Counted from the first letter of the stretch, positions 46,309-54,548 are shown. The stretch: DNA of 64,000 nt from Polaribacter butkevichii (GCF_038024105.1 NZ_CP150661.1:2375001-2439000); one strand, 5' to 3'. Numbers and translations: made by a program. The notes: generated from the sequence alone by a model not told the origin.

Positions 46309-48384
46309 TTAAAAATCGAAGTACCAATTAAATAAATCTGCTCTTACTCCTATAGAAAACCAAACATTTCCTCCTGATGGAAAACTCGTTAAAGGCGTAT
46401 CTGAAGAGAAGTTTCTATAAGACAAACTAGCAAAAAGACTTGTATTGTTAGAAGGATTAATTAAATAATTACTTTGTACATCTGCAATAAAAATATTTGC
46501 AGTATTACCTTGCGCTATTTCTACACCTGTATCTCCTACACGATCATCATAAGATTGATAAATATCACCACCGTAACTTATTACTTGGTCTTCTAAATCA
46601 AATCCTTTTTTACCTACAATAATTTTAGCACTACCACTCCATCTGTCTTTTTTATATCTTGCAATTGCAATTGCTTCCCAAAAGTTAGCTCCCCACAAAT
46701 GCCCAAGAGGTTGACTGTAGTTTCCGTAATTTAAAATGGGTGATTTATGTGCAAATGTGTACGGACGAGCACGATTGTACTCTAACTGTAAAAATAAGTT
46801 TTCAACCTTAAAGGCATCAAAATATTTTACACCTAATTGATAGGCATATTTATGTCTCCAATCACTTAAATCGCTAATATTTCCTACAGAAAATTCATCT
46901 ACCACTAATTGAGAGTATAAAGAAACATTATCATTTAATTTATACTTACCTGTTAAACCAACAATGGCATTACCGGCATCTTCTCCTCTATTAAACTCTA
47001 AAGATCTATAAAATAAAACAGGGTTTAAAAAACCTGCATCTATTCCGTTTTCTCCTGCAGATATTGCAGTTTCAAAAAGACCTATATTTAACTTATCTGT
47101 TAGGTTGATACTTAAATAATGAGCTGCCACATATTTTCTTGCGTGTTCATTTGGGTCTGAAACTGCACTTAAAGAGGGCTCTGTATTCCACATCCAAATA
47201 TTAGTGTATTGTATTTTCCAAAAATCAACCTTCATTTTTAAATACGTAGATGGCGAAGAAACATCTGATAAAATAAAAGATCTATATCCGTCTCCAATAA
47301 AGTTTTTACCATTACCAAACTGAAACTGCATGTACTTATTTGGTGTGTATGCTAAATATGCTTCTGCAACAGGATAATCGTGAGCATCTGTTTTAAAACC
47401 TTTTGTTTTACCTCTACCAGGAACCAATCCTTCAGAATTTTTAGGTCGTACATTGGCTGCTGTATTGGTTATAAAACTATTTACATATTCTGCAAACCTA
47501 CCTTGACTTTCTGAATACGTGGTAGAAAATGAAAAATTCTTTCCAATCTCTCCGTTTACATTTACAATTCTAGAATTATTAAAAGTGTACGCTACATCAG
47601 AATTATCTTTTCCCATTTGAACATCAAACAATAAATCTACTGTTAACCAATAATCTTTCTTTTTTACTTGTAATAAATGTTCATTCCAAACTTTTTTACC
47701 CAACCAAGTTTCTTTATTTGGTTTTAAAAATTTTTTCTTCTCTTTGGTTAAGTCATAATACGGCATTATTTCATTGTACGTATAAGGTTTAGAGGCCGTA
47801 TGTGTACCTTTTGCTTTGTGCAACGCATATTCATAATCTACATAACTTCTATGTGTAAATGGAATGTTTAGTTTACTATTATGTTCTAAAAAGGTAGAAT
47901 CTGCAATTCTCTTTTTTTCTACAACATCTATTAAACTTTCTTTTTTAATTTCTAAGCGATAACTAGAGCTATCTACAATAGAATCATTAGATACTTTATT
48001 GACAGGAAATTTAATAGGCAATTCGAACTTCATTTCTATTGGATGATTATTATACCAACCAGGAGTAATTTTTGGTAAAACCATAAAAGCTCTTTTTACT
48101 TCTTCTCTTACTTCATTAAACGGCGTATTTACGTAGATTAACTTAAATTCTCCTTCTGCTGTAACTGCAAAAATAGTATTGGCAGTTCCTTTAAAACTTT
48201 CGTTTTTTGCAATTTCTGGAGTTTTAAATTCTGCAAAAAACAATTTTCTTGTTTGCGTATAGAAACAATCTTTTAACGATTGAATTTCTACACCTTTACA
48301 GGCCTCGAAAATTGGATATTTTTCTTCTTGAGCAAATAATATTGAGGGAAATAATAAAACTAGAAATACGTATTTTTTTATCAT
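46309..48384 (-). CDS. RemB-like gliding motility outer-membrane protein with N-terminal TonB-C-like domain
   Basis: 691 residues with a signal peptide (MIKKYVFLVLLFPSILFAQ). Residues ~20-130 resemble the TonB C-terminal domain of the three TonB paralogs in this window (YPIFEACKG, SLKDCFYTQ, NTIFAVTAEGEF, LPKITPGW). From ~200 the sequence alternates aromatic beta-strands to the end (WYFDF), as in an outer-membrane barrel; FGNGKNFIGDGYRSFILSD is a stretch I associate with RemB, a surface gliding protein of Flavobacterium. The name is by resemblance. The acetyltransferase gene precedes it with 1 nt between them. Confidence 0.7.
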   Translation of the reverse strand: MIKKYVFLVLLFPSILFAQEEKYPIFEACKGVEIQSLKDCFYTQTRKLFFAEFKTPEIAKNESFKGTANTIFAVTAEGEFKLIYVNTPFNEVREEVKRAFMVLPKITPGWYNNHPIEMKFELPIKFPVNKVSNDSIVDSSSYRLEIKKESLIDVVEKKRIADSTFLEHNSKLNIPFTHRSYVDYEYALHKAKGTHTASKPYTYNEIMPYYDLTKEKKKFLKPNKETWLGKKVWNEHLLQVKKKDYWLTVDLLFDVQMGKDNSDVAYTFNNSRIVNVNGEIGKNFSFSTTYSESQGRFAEYVNSFITNTAANVRPKNSEGLVPGRGKTKGFKTDAHDYPVAEAYLAYTPNKYMQFQFGNGKNFIGDGYRSFILSDVSSPSTYLKMKVDFWKIQYTNIWMWNTEPSLSAVSDPNEHARKYVAAHYLSINLTDKLNIGLFETAISAGENGIDAGFLNPVLFYRSLEFNRGEDAGNAIVGLTGKYKLNDNVSLYSQLVVDEFSVGNISDLSDWRHKYAYQLGVKYFDAFKVENLFLQLEYNRARPYTFAHKSPILNYGNYSQPLGHLWGANFWEAIAIARYKKDRWSGSAKIIVGKKGFDLEDQVISYGGDIYQSYDDRVGDTGVEIAQGNTANIFIADVQSNYLINPSNNTSLFASLSYRNFSSDTPLTSFPSGGNVWFSIGVRADLFNWYFDF

Positions 48385-48385
48385 T

Positions 48386-48958
48386 CTATAACTTTATAAT
48401 GGTGTTGTTTTTTAATTGATATTTTTGATTACTTTCTTTACAGATAGCAATTCCGTTTTTATTAAATTCTAACCGATGGCCGTACTCACTTACCCAACCT
48501 ATTTGTTTAGAGGGGTTGCCAACTACAAGTGCAAATGGTAAAATTTCTTTAGTTACTACAGCTCCAGCACCAATAAAAGCATACTCGCCAATAGTATTAC
48601 CGCAAACAATGGTGGCATTTGCACCAATACTTGCGCCTTTTTTTACTAAAGTTTTTTGATATTCATTTTTTCTTTTGATAGCGCTTCGTGGATTAATTAC
48701 GTTTGTAAAAACCATAGAAGGACCTAAAAAAACATCGTCTTCGCAAATTACGCCTGTATAAATAGAAACATTGTTTTGCACTTTAACATTTTTACCTAAA
48801 ATAACTTCTGGAGAGACTACTACATTCTGACCAATATTACAGTGATCACCTATAACACAATTAGACATAATATGACTAAAATGCCAGATTTTGGTATCTT
48901 TACCAATACTGCAATCGTTATCTATTACAGCCGTTTCATGTGCAAAATATTCTATCAA
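48386..48958 (-). CDS. Left-handed beta-helix sugar N-acetyltransferase (WbpD/WlbB-like)
   Basis: 190 residues built of hexapeptide repeats (IGKDTKIWHFSHI, VIGDHCNIGQNVVV, ILGKNVKVQNNVSI, VFLGPSMVFTNVINP, ASIGANATIVCGNTIGEYAFIGAGAVVT). The NxINPR stretch and VVGNPSKQIGWVSEYG end are typical of UDP-2-acetamido-3-amino-hexuronate N-acetyltransferases used for surface polysaccharides. No other polysaccharide gene is near. It starts at TTG (48958), 2 nt after deoC, and is followed at once by the RemB-like gene. Confidence 0.85.
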   Translation of the reverse strand: MIEYFAHETAVIDNDCSIGKDTKIWHFSHIMSNCVIGDHCNIGQNVVVSPEVILGKNVKVQNNVSIYTGVICEDDVFLGPSMVFTNVINPRSAIKRKNEYQKTLVKKGASIGANATIVCGNTIGEYAFIGAGAVVTKEILPFALVVGNPSKQIGWVSEYGHRLEFNKNGIAICKESNQKYQLKNNTIIKL

Positions 48959-48960
48959 AA

Positions 48961-49707
48961 TTAGTATCCTGAATTGCTGTTTTGTTCTTTATTAACTATT
49001 TCTTTAGAAGATGATGTACCTATTCTATCTACTCCTAAATCTATCATTTTTACAGCGGTTTCATAATCTCTTACACCACCTGCTGCTTTTACTTTTAAGG
49101 GTTTTGCATTTTCTATAATTAATTTCATAGTTTCAAATGTGGCCCCATTTGGTAAATTGTTTTCGGTTTTAAAAAACCCTGTTGATGATTTTACAAAAAC
49201 ATTTTCTGCATTTTCTTCACCAAAAACAGTAAAAACAATACTTTTAATTAACGACGAAATTACAACTATTTCTTTATTGGTTAAAGCAGCAACTTCAATT
49301 ATCCACTTTACAACTTTATTGTTATCTAAAGCAAGAGCTATTCCCTTTGTAATTTCATTGGTAACTAAATCTATTTCGCCTCTTTTAAAAGCTTCATAAT
49401 TTACAACAAAGTCTAACTCATCTGCACCTAAACTAATAGCTTCTTTAGCTTCTTTAATTTTTTCGTCTAATGAATAAGTTCCTTCGTGAAAGCCAATTAC
49501 AGTACCTATTAAAGTTTTAGAAGAAGCTTTACCTAACATTTCTTTGGCTAAAGGAATGTATTTAGCACGAATCATGATTAATTTATAATCGAACAAAATA
49601 GCTTCTTTAATTAAATCGATCACTTTTTGTTGATTTTCTTCTTCCGTAAGATTCGCCTGACTTGCTGTTTTTAAGTAAGTAGCGTCTAAATATTGATTCA
49701 TTTTCAT
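48961..49707 (-). CDS. deoC: Deoxyribose-phosphate aldolase
   Basis: 248-residue class I aldolase that splits 2-deoxyribose 5-phosphate into glyceraldehyde 3-phosphate and acetaldehyde. The TIM-barrel motifs are ADELDFVVNY (~95-104), the Schiff-base Lys173 in VFVKSSTGF, and KAAGGVRD (Lys207, ~207-214). MKMNQYLDATYLK is the normal start. First gene of a deoC-acetyltransferase-remB-like run. Confidence 0.95.
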   Translation of the reverse strand: MKMNQYLDATYLKTASQANLTEEENQQKVIDLIKEAILFDYKLIMIRAKYIPLAKEMLGKASSKTLIGTVIGFHEGTYSLDEKIKEAKEAISLGADELDFVVNYEAFKRGEIDLVTNEITKGIALALDNNKVVKWIIEVAALTNKEIVVISSLIKSIVFTVFGEENAENVFVKSSTGFFKTENNLPNGATFETMKLIIENAKPLKVKAAGGVRDYETAVKMIDLGVDRIGTSSSKEIVNKEQNSNSGY

Positions 49708-49740
49708 TTTACAAAAATAATAAATAATAAAACGGATTCC

Positions 49741-49773
49741 ATAAAAAACCCAACCTTTTGGTTGGGTTTTATT
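49741..49773 (-). terminator. Intrinsic terminator of tonB paralog 2
   Basis: AAAACCCAACC / GGTTGGGTTTT perfect stem with a four-base loop, placed at the tonB stop codon on the minus strand. Confidence 0.9.
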
Positions 49774-50511
49774 TTACTCTAAACGAAAAGCTATTGGTAA
49801 ATTATATCTAACCTTAACCGTTCTACTATTTTGTTTACCAGGTTTAAATTTGGGTAACTTTTTAATAACTCTTAAAGCTTCTTTTTCTAAACCTTTATAC
49901 GCTGTTCTAATCTTCACATCAACTATATCTCCTTTATCATCTATTACAAACTGCGTCTGTATTTTATGTTTGCCAGAACGTAAACCTATTTCAGTTGCCA
50001 ACCCTACATCAAAATTACGTTGTACAAACTGTTTCATTTTTTTATCAAAACAAATCTTATTTTCTTTTTTTGATAAATTTTCACATCCTTTAAAAACAGG
50101 TGCATCTTCTATACTTACAAAATCTACATCTTCAATAAAGTCATCAATAACATAAACCTCAACAACTTTATCTATATTAATTAAAACAGGATCTTCTATT
50201 GGAGTATTATCAATAATTGTTTCAATAATAGTATTATCTCCTTTTATAACCTCATCTACAATAAATGGTGCTGCTTTTATAACCTTTACTTGAGGCACAA
50301 CTTTAGGTTGTTTTGTAAAAAAAACATCTACATCTGGTTCTACATAAACAATTTTGTTTTTATCTGGTTTAAGAACAACTATTGTTTTCTGTTCGGTTTG
50401 GTATTCTAAAGTCACAAAGACTATAAAGAGTACTAATACAAGCCCTAACTGCATAAAAAGGTTAGAGAATTTTTCTAATTGTTTGGTTGGTAGTTTCTTG
50501 GTGTTTTTCAT
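49774..50511 (-). CDS. Energy transducer TonB, paralog 2
   Basis: 245 residues: MKNTKKLPTKQLEKFSNLF cytoplasmic start, membrane helix QLGLVLVLFIVFVTLEY (~20-36), a periplasmic spacer with little proline, and a TonB C-terminal domain (~135-245) with VFKGCENLSKKENK, VIDDKGDIVDV and LPKFKPGKQNSRTVKV. More diverged than paralogs 1 and 3; it lacks their acidic EVEEVEE tract. The ATG at 50511 is chosen over an in-frame TTG at 50565. Its stop is immediately followed by a terminator. Confidence 0.9.
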   Translation of the reverse strand: MKNTKKLPTKQLEKFSNLFMQLGLVLVLFIVFVTLEYQTEQKTIVVLKPDKNKIVYVEPDVDVFFTKQPKVVPQVKVIKAAPFIVDEVIKGDNTIIETIIDNTPIEDPVLINIDKVVEVYVIDDFIEDVDFVSIEDAPVFKGCENLSKKENKICFDKKMKQFVQRNFDVGLATEIGLRSGKHKIQTQFVIDDKGDIVDVKIRTAYKGLEKEALRVIKKLPKFKPGKQNSRTVKVRYNLPIAFRLE

Positions 50512-50566
50512 AATTAGAAAGTTTTTAAATGTTAAAACTTTGTTAAAACAATTAGCGTGCCACAAA

Positions 50567-50597
50567 AAAAAGCATCAAATTTCTTTGATGCTTTTAG
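50567..50597 (-). terminator. Intrinsic terminator of the DUF3109 gene
   Basis: AAAGCATCAAA / TTTGATGCTTT stem; T-run on the minus strand. It lies about 25 nt after the DUF3109 stop. Confidence 0.88.
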
Positions 50598-50621
50598 GGT
50601 AAAATACTCTTTGTTGAGTAA

Positions 50622-51197
50622 CTACATATTTTTTAAATGCTTTTCGGCAACTATTTCTAATTCATTATACCAATCTTGTCCAAATTTTCTTATCAAAGCT
50701 TGTTTTACAAACTTGTAAACAGGCACTTGTAATTCTTTACCCAACGTACAAGCATCGTCGCAAATTTCCCATTTATCATAATTTACAGCAGAAAACTCAC
50801 TGTAGTCTTTTATTCTAATCGGGTATAAATGACAAGAAACTGGTTTTTTCCAATCGATTTCTCCTTGGTTATATGCTTCTTCTATAGCGCAAAGGGCTGT
50901 TTTCTTTTCATCAAAAATAACATAAGCACAATCTGCACCATTAATTAAAGGAGTTTCTAACTCTCCCCACTCACTGGTAACCCAAGTACCTTCTTTTTCA
51001 ATAACATCAATACCTTCTTTTCTTAAAAAAGGTTTTACTTTAGGATAAATATCTTCTAAAATTTTTGTCTCTTCTTTTTCTAAGGGAGCACCGGCGTCGC
51101 CATCTATACAACAAGCACCTTTACAAGCAGATAAATTGCAAACAAAATCTTTTTCGATAATATCTTCTGAAACTATAGTTTTTCCAAGTTGAAACAT
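50622..51197 (-). CDS. DUF3109 family cysteine-rich protein
   Basis: 191 residues with a Cys cluster near the N-terminus (CNLSACKGACCIDGDAGAP) and further Cys residues (ADCAYV, TALCAIEEAY, VSCHLYPIRI, EICDDAC). The family is related to zinc/iron-chelating YkgJ-type domains; function is unknown but metal binding is likely. It is divergent from marC with 83 nt between start codons. Confidence 0.9.
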   Translation of the reverse strand: MFQLGKTIVSEDIIEKDFVCNLSACKGACCIDGDAGAPLEKEETKILEDIYPKVKPFLRKEGIDVIEKEGTWVTSEWGELETPLINGADCAYVIFDEKKTALCAIEEAYNQGEIDWKKPVSCHLYPIRIKDYSEFSAVNYDKWEICDDACTLGKELQVPVYKFVKQALIRKFGQDWYNELEIVAEKHLKNM

Positions 51198-51255
51198 ATC
51201 GCAAAAATAGTGTTATTTTTTTCTATAACTTTACGTTTTCCTAAACTAAGTTGCC

Positions 51256-51263
51256 TAATTTTG
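51256..51263 (+). promoter_or_regulatory. -7 promoter element of marC
   Basis: TAATTTTG, exact TAnnTTTG, 17 nt before the ATG at 51281; it overlaps an alternative upstream TTG start and so argues against it. Confidence 0.6.
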
Positions 51264-51280
51264 CAAAAATTATAAAAATT

Positions 51281-51868
51281 ATGAATTTTATTTTTAAAGA
51301 AGCCTTTACTGCATTTATGGTTTTGTTTGCTGTGATAGATGTTATTGGTAATATTCCTATTATTATAGACTTACGAAAAAAAGCAGGTCATATTCAGTCT
51401 GAAAAAGCAGCTATAATTGCAGGGATTATTATGATTATTTTTTTGTTTTTAGGACAAAGTTTATTAAAATTAATAGGAATTGACGTACATTCATTTGCTG
51501 TAGCAGGTGCCTTTATACTTTTCTTTATTGCTTTAGAAATGATTTTAGGAATTACGCTTTATAAAGACAATGAAGACGACGTAAATGCTATTACGGCCTC
51601 TGTTTTTCCTTTAGCTTTCCCTTTAATTGCTGGCCCAGGTAGTTTAACAACCTTACTTTCTTTAAGAGCTGAGTTTCATTTAGAAAACATTATAGTTGCT
51701 GTTTTAGCAAACGTTCTTTTAATTTATTTTGTATTAAAAACATCTTCTAAAATAGAACGTATAATAGGTCCTAACGGAATTCAAATAATTAGAAAGATTT
51801 TTGGTGTAATTTTATTAGCTATTTCTGTAAAATTATTTGCAGCAAATATTAAAGTCCTTTTTATTTAA
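51281..51868 (+). CDS. MarC family membrane protein
   Basis: 195 residues with six membrane helices. FAVIDVIGNIPIIIDLRKKAG and FPLAFPLIAGPGSLTTLL are MarC/UPF0056 signatures; the family is not a proven drug pump despite its name. The start at 51281 follows the -7 element. The downstream FAD protein begins at the next base after its stop, so they are co-transcribed. Confidence 0.92.
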   Translation: MNFIFKEAFTAFMVLFAVIDVIGNIPIIIDLRKKAGHIQSEKAAIIAGIIMIIFLFLGQSLLKLIGIDVHSFAVAGAFILFFIALEMILGITLYKDNEDDVNAITASVFPLAFPLIAGPGSLTTLLSLRAEFHLENIIVAVLANVLLIYFVLKTSSKIERIIGPNGIQIIRKIFGVILLAISVKLFAANIKVLFI

Positions 51869-52474
51869 ATGATTTTTGATGTTTTAATTATAGGAGGAGG
51901 CGTTTCTGCAATGCAATGTGCGTTGGTATTAGGTTCTGCAAAAAACAAAGCTTTTGCAGCCGATAAAAATATTGGAATTATTATGCACCAAAGAGCGTCT
52001 CATTTACAAGACGCATTATTTAATAACGTACTAGGTTTGCCTCCTAAAACTTTAGGAAAAGATATTCTAATTAAAGGTAAAGAACAACTTGCTACCTTAT
52101 ACCCAGATGTACAACAAATAGAAAACGAAAAAGTTTTATCTGTCTTAAATATTAAAAATGGCTACCAAATAACAACCAACAATGCTACTTATTCTAGTAA
52201 AATTGTAATTGTTGCTTTAAATTATTCTAAACCATTTACAATAGAAGGTTTAGCTACTTTTATAGAACCTCATGGTAGTGCAAACACTTCTAAAGATAGA
52301 ATTCAACTTAAAAATAAAAACCATCTTATAAAAGATGGCTTATACTGTTGCGGTACAATAGCTGGTTGCAGAAGCCAGTTTGCAATTGCTGCCGGTAGTG
52401 GTGCAAGTGTAGCTACAGAAATACTTACTATTTGGAACAATAACATCCCTACAAAAATACACGACAAAGTATGA
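51869..52474 (+). CDS. Short FAD-dependent oxidoreductase (thioredoxin-reductase-like, one domain)
   Basis: 201 residues. FDVLIIGGGVSAMQCALVLG is the FAD-binding Rossmann motif, and GLYCCGTIAGCRSQFAIAAGSGASVA is the second FAD contact segment of the TrxB family. The middle NAD(P)H domain with a CxxC is absent, so it is about 100 residues shorter than thioredoxin reductase. It could be a flavin-binding partner or a degraded enzyme; reductant unknown. Directly downstream of marC with no spacer. Confidence 0.78.
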   Translation: MIFDVLIIGGGVSAMQCALVLGSAKNKAFAADKNIGIIMHQRASHLQDALFNNVLGLPPKTLGKDILIKGKEQLATLYPDVQQIENEKVLSVLNIKNGYQITTNNATYSSKIVIVALNYSKPFTIEGLATFIEPHGSANTSKDRIQLKNKNHLIKDGLYCCGTIAGCRSQFAIAAGSGASVATEILTIWNNNIPTKIHDKV

Positions 52475-52605
52475 TGAAAATCATATTTTAAAGTCCTTTT
52501 AATTTTTAATTTTACAATAGAAAATCAAATTCCTGAGAATTTGATAATTCTAAAGCTATTTTTAAACAACAAAGTAAAAATTACACAATTTAAAAGGATT
52601 TCAAA

Positions 52606-53340
52606 ATGGACGTTAAAAAAAACCCAAAACAACAGTTAGAAAATTATAGCAAGATTTTCTTACAAATAGGGTTAGTGCTAACCTTATTTATTACCTACAC
52701 TTTAATTGAATATAAAACATATGAAAGGAATGATTTAAAAAGCTTAGGACAAGCCAATATGATCGATGATATGAAAGAAGACATTCCTATCATAGAAATG
52801 CAAGAAGTAAAACCACCACCAAAAAACACACCTCCACCAGTTGTAGAACAAATTACAGTTGTAGAAGATGAAAAAGAAATAGAAGAAACCGTTATAGAAT
52901 CTACAGAAACAGATGAAACAGAAGGTGTAATTGTAAATACAGACGATATTGTAGAGGTAGAAGAAGTAGAAGAGGTAGTAGAAGATATCCCTTTTATCTT
53001 AATTGAAAACGTACCTGTTTACCCTGGATGTAAAGGAGATAACAAAGCCTTAAAAGACTGTTTTACAAAAAAAGTAACTGAGTTTTTTGGTAGAAAGTTT
53101 GATGTTAATTTAGCTAACGAATTAGGCTTACAACCTGGTAAAAAGAAATTATTTGTAATTTTTACAATTAACAAAAAAGGTAAAATAGCAAATGTTAGAG
53201 CTAGAGGACCACACCCTAGATTAGAAAAAGAAGTAGTAGAAATTATTAGTGCCTTACCTACCATGACTCCTGGAAAACAAAGAGGAACTCCTGTTGGTGT
53301 TAGTTACAGTATCCCTATTACTTTTGAAGTTAGAATTTAA
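52606..53340 (+). CDS. Energy transducer TonB, paralog 3
   Basis: 244 residues: membrane helix IGLVLTLFITYTLIEYKTYE (~20-38), PPPKNTPPPVVEQ, the acidic EVEEVEEVVED tract, and a TonB C-terminal domain with VYPGCKG, FTINKKGKIANV and LPTMTPGKQRGTPVGVSYSIPI. It is closely similar throughout to paralog 1 at 36005, pointing to a recent duplication of the gene without neighbours. A terminator follows. Confidence 0.92.
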   Translation: MDVKKNPKQQLENYSKIFLQIGLVLTLFITYTLIEYKTYERNDLKSLGQANMIDDMKEDIPIIEMQEVKPPPKNTPPPVVEQITVVEDEKEIEETVIESTETDETEGVIVNTDDIVEVEEVEEVVEDIPFILIENVPVYPGCKGDNKALKDCFTKKVTEFFGRKFDVNLANELGLQPGKKKLFVIFTINKKGKIANVRARGPHPRLEKEVVEIISALPTMTPGKQRGTPVGVSYSIPITFEVRI

Positions 53341-53349
53341 AAAATAAGG

Positions 53350-53382
53350 CCCAGTTTATAACTGGGTTTTATTTTTTTTCTT
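53350..53382 (+). terminator. Intrinsic terminator of tonB paralog 3
   Basis: CCCAGTT / AACTGGG stem with a TAT loop and a T-rich tail. Confidence 0.85.
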
Positions 53383-53412
53383 TAAAGAATTAAAAACTAA
53401 GAAATTCACCTA

Positions 53413-53443
53413 TTGAAGAGCCTTACAATGTTATCTATATTTG
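53413..53443 (+). promoter_or_regulatory. Promoter of sRNA candidate A
   Basis: -33 TTG at 53413-53415 and -7 TATATTTG at 53436-53443, separated by exactly 20 nt as in copies B, C and D. AAATTCACC stands upstream in the place where the other copies have AAATTACC. Confidence 0.75.
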
Positions 53444-53449
53444 TAGTGT

Positions 53450-53570
53450 AATCTTTAACAAATATTATATCTTGATTTTAGATTATTTTAAAAATAAATT
53501 AGTGTATTTAGTCCCCCATAATTATATTAATAAAAAGCTAAACTACCCCCTTGTCGTTTAGCTTTTTTTT
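53450..53570 (+). ncRNA. Candidate small RNA A (C-loop sRNA family)
   Basis: About 121 nt from the predicted start, about 7 nt after the -7 element, to the end of the terminator T-run. No ORF of note. Hairpin 1 (53498-53531) pairs ATTAGTGTATTTA with TAATTATATTAAT around GTCCCCCA; hairpin 2 is the terminator, AAGCTAAAC / GTTTAGCTT, with five C in its loop. It differs from copies B-D at many positions but keeps the promoter spacing, both stems and both C-runs. It is convergent with the first receiver gene, 40 nt from its stop. Called an RNA from sequence organisation only. Confidence 0.65.
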
Positions 53571-53571
53571 A
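53533..53571. terminator. Terminator of sRNA A, probably bidirectional
   Basis: AAGCTAAAC / GTTTAGCTT with a 12-nt C-rich loop; T-run of eight on the plus side and TTTTTA on the minus side, so it could also end the receiver gene transcript. Confidence 0.85.
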
Positions 53572-53609
53572 TGCATTATTTTTTATAATAAATAAAACAC
53601 TTCTTATTC

Positions 53610-53972
53610 TTAAGCATTTGTAATTGCTTCAATTAACTGATCGAAATCTTTTGTTTTATCAAAAAAAGTACAGACTCCGTATTTTAAACAATAACTTTTA
53701 AGCTCTATACTTACAGAAAAAACAAACACTTTTGTTTCTATTTGTTTTTCTTTAAGCATTTTTAACAACTCAATACCGTTTCCATCAGGTAATTTTAAAT
53801 CGAGTATAACTAAATCGTAATTAGTAGTAGAAAAAAGAGCAATTGCTTCTTGTAAAAATTCTGTTAAATGAATGTGTTTAATACCTTTATTTTTCTTAGC
53901 CGCATTAACAATACTCTTTCCTATAAAAGAGTTGTCTTCTACTATTAATAAATTACTTAAAGTTGATTTCAA
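53610..53972 (-). CDS. Receiver-only response regulator 1
   Basis: 120 residues, a single CheY-like receiver domain with no output domain. Phospho-acceptor Asp58 (LVILDLKLPDG), acidic pocket Glu12-Asp13, Ser86 (VFSVS) and Lys106 (FFDKTKDF) are all present, so it can be phosphorylated. The start is TTG at 53972, matching its paralog at 54750-55112. Such proteins act as phosphate sinks or by protein contact. The giant kinase at 55887 is the obvious candidate partner. A dyad TAAGCAAAATGCTTA lies 59-73 nt upstream. Confidence 0.9.
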   Translation of the reverse strand: MKSTLSNLLIVEDNSFIGKSIVNAAKKNKGIKHIHLTEFLQEAIALFSTTNYDLVILDLKLPDGNGIELLKMLKEKQIETKVFVFSVSIELKSYCLKYGVCTFFDKTKDFDQLIEAITNA

Positions 53973-54030
53973 GATAGGGGTATGATAGATGAATTAAAGG
54001 CAAGATAACTGCTTTCAACAGATATAAACG

Positions 54031-54045
54031 TAAGCAAAATGCTTA
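54031..54045. promoter_or_regulatory. Dyad operator candidate upstream of receiver gene 1
   Basis: TAAGCAAAATGCTTA, followed by TCATTTAATTATT. The same dyad plus the same 13-nt flank occurs upstream of receiver gene 2, although the DNA around them has otherwise diverged. Confidence 0.6.
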
Positions 54046-54130
54046 TCATTTAATTATTTAAACCATCATTAGACTATAACAATTATCAAAAAATATACTT
54101 TTAATCATTAAAAAATAAGAAAATTACCTA

Positions 54131-54161
54131 TTGAAAAAACTTACACTCTTATATATCTTTG
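54131..54161 (+). promoter_or_regulatory. Promoter of sRNA candidate B
   Basis: -33 TTG at 54131-54133, 20 nt, -7 TATCTTTG at 54154-54161. AAGAAAATTACCTA precedes it as in C and D. Confidence 0.78.
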
Positions 54162-54166
54162 AAGTG

Positions 54167-54304
54167 TAGTTATTTAAAATTTGTAAATCGTAAGATTACA
54201 TAAATTAATAAAACTATTTTTGATAAAAATATTAATGTATTAAGCCCCCCCATAATGTATTAATAAAAAAGCTAAACTCCCCCCTTTGACGTTTAGCTTT
54301 TTTT
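54167..54304 (+). ncRNA. Candidate small RNA B (C-loop sRNA family)
   Basis: About 138 nt. Nearly identical to copy C. Hairpin 1 (54231-54264) pairs ATTAATGTATTA with TAATGTATTAAT around AGCCCCCCCA (seven C); hairpin 2 (54269-54299) is the terminator with six C in its loop. The wobble G-T pairs created by sequence differences from C keep hairpin 1 intact. Divergent from receiver gene 1. Confidence 0.68.
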
Positions 54305-54305
54305 A
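54267..54305 (+). terminator. Terminator of sRNA B
   Basis: AAGCTAAAC / GTTTAGCTT, loop TCCCCCCTTTGAC, T-run of seven. Confidence 0.88.
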
Positions 54306-54339
54306 TGCCTAATTTTTAAAAAAATAAGAAAATTACCTA

Positions 54340-54370
54340 TTGAAAAAACTTATAATCTACTGTATCTTTG
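54340..54370 (+). promoter_or_regulatory. Promoter of sRNA candidate C
   Basis: -33 TTG at 54340-54342, 20 nt, -7 TATCTTTG at 54363-54370. Confidence 0.78.
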
Positions 54371-54375
54371 AAGTG

Positions 54376-54514
54376 TAGTTTATTTAAAATTTGTAAATTA
54401 TAAGATTACAGGAATTAATAAAACTATTTTTGATAAAAATATTAATGTATTAAGCCCCCCCATAATATATTAATAAAAAAGCTAAACTCCCCCCTTTGAC
54501 GTTTAGCTTTTTTT
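54376..54514 (+). ncRNA. Candidate small RNA C (C-loop sRNA family)
   Basis: About 139 nt, the closest relative of copy B, starting 209 bases after it. Hairpin 1 (54441-54474) pairs ATTAATGTATTA with TAATATATTAAT around seven C; hairpin 2 (54479-54509) is the terminator with six C. No ORF. Differences from B lie mostly in the 5' third and in one hairpin arm, where they keep pairing. Confidence 0.68.
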
Positions 54515-54515
54515 A
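54477..54515 (+). terminator. Terminator of sRNA C
   Basis: AAGCTAAAC / GTTTAGCTT, loop TCCCCCCTTTGAC, T-run of seven. Confidence 0.88.
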
Positions 54516-54548
54516 TGCCTAATTTTTAAAAAATAAGAAAATTACCTA

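Noticed and set aside
49139..49399. Open frame on the plus strand inside deoC
   Set aside because: It is antisense to a well conserved aldolase gene and resembles no protein.
50512..50565. Longer N-terminus for tonB paralog 2
   Set aside because: The upstream TTG adds residues not seen in other TonB proteins; the ATG at 50511 gives the normal cytoplasmic start.
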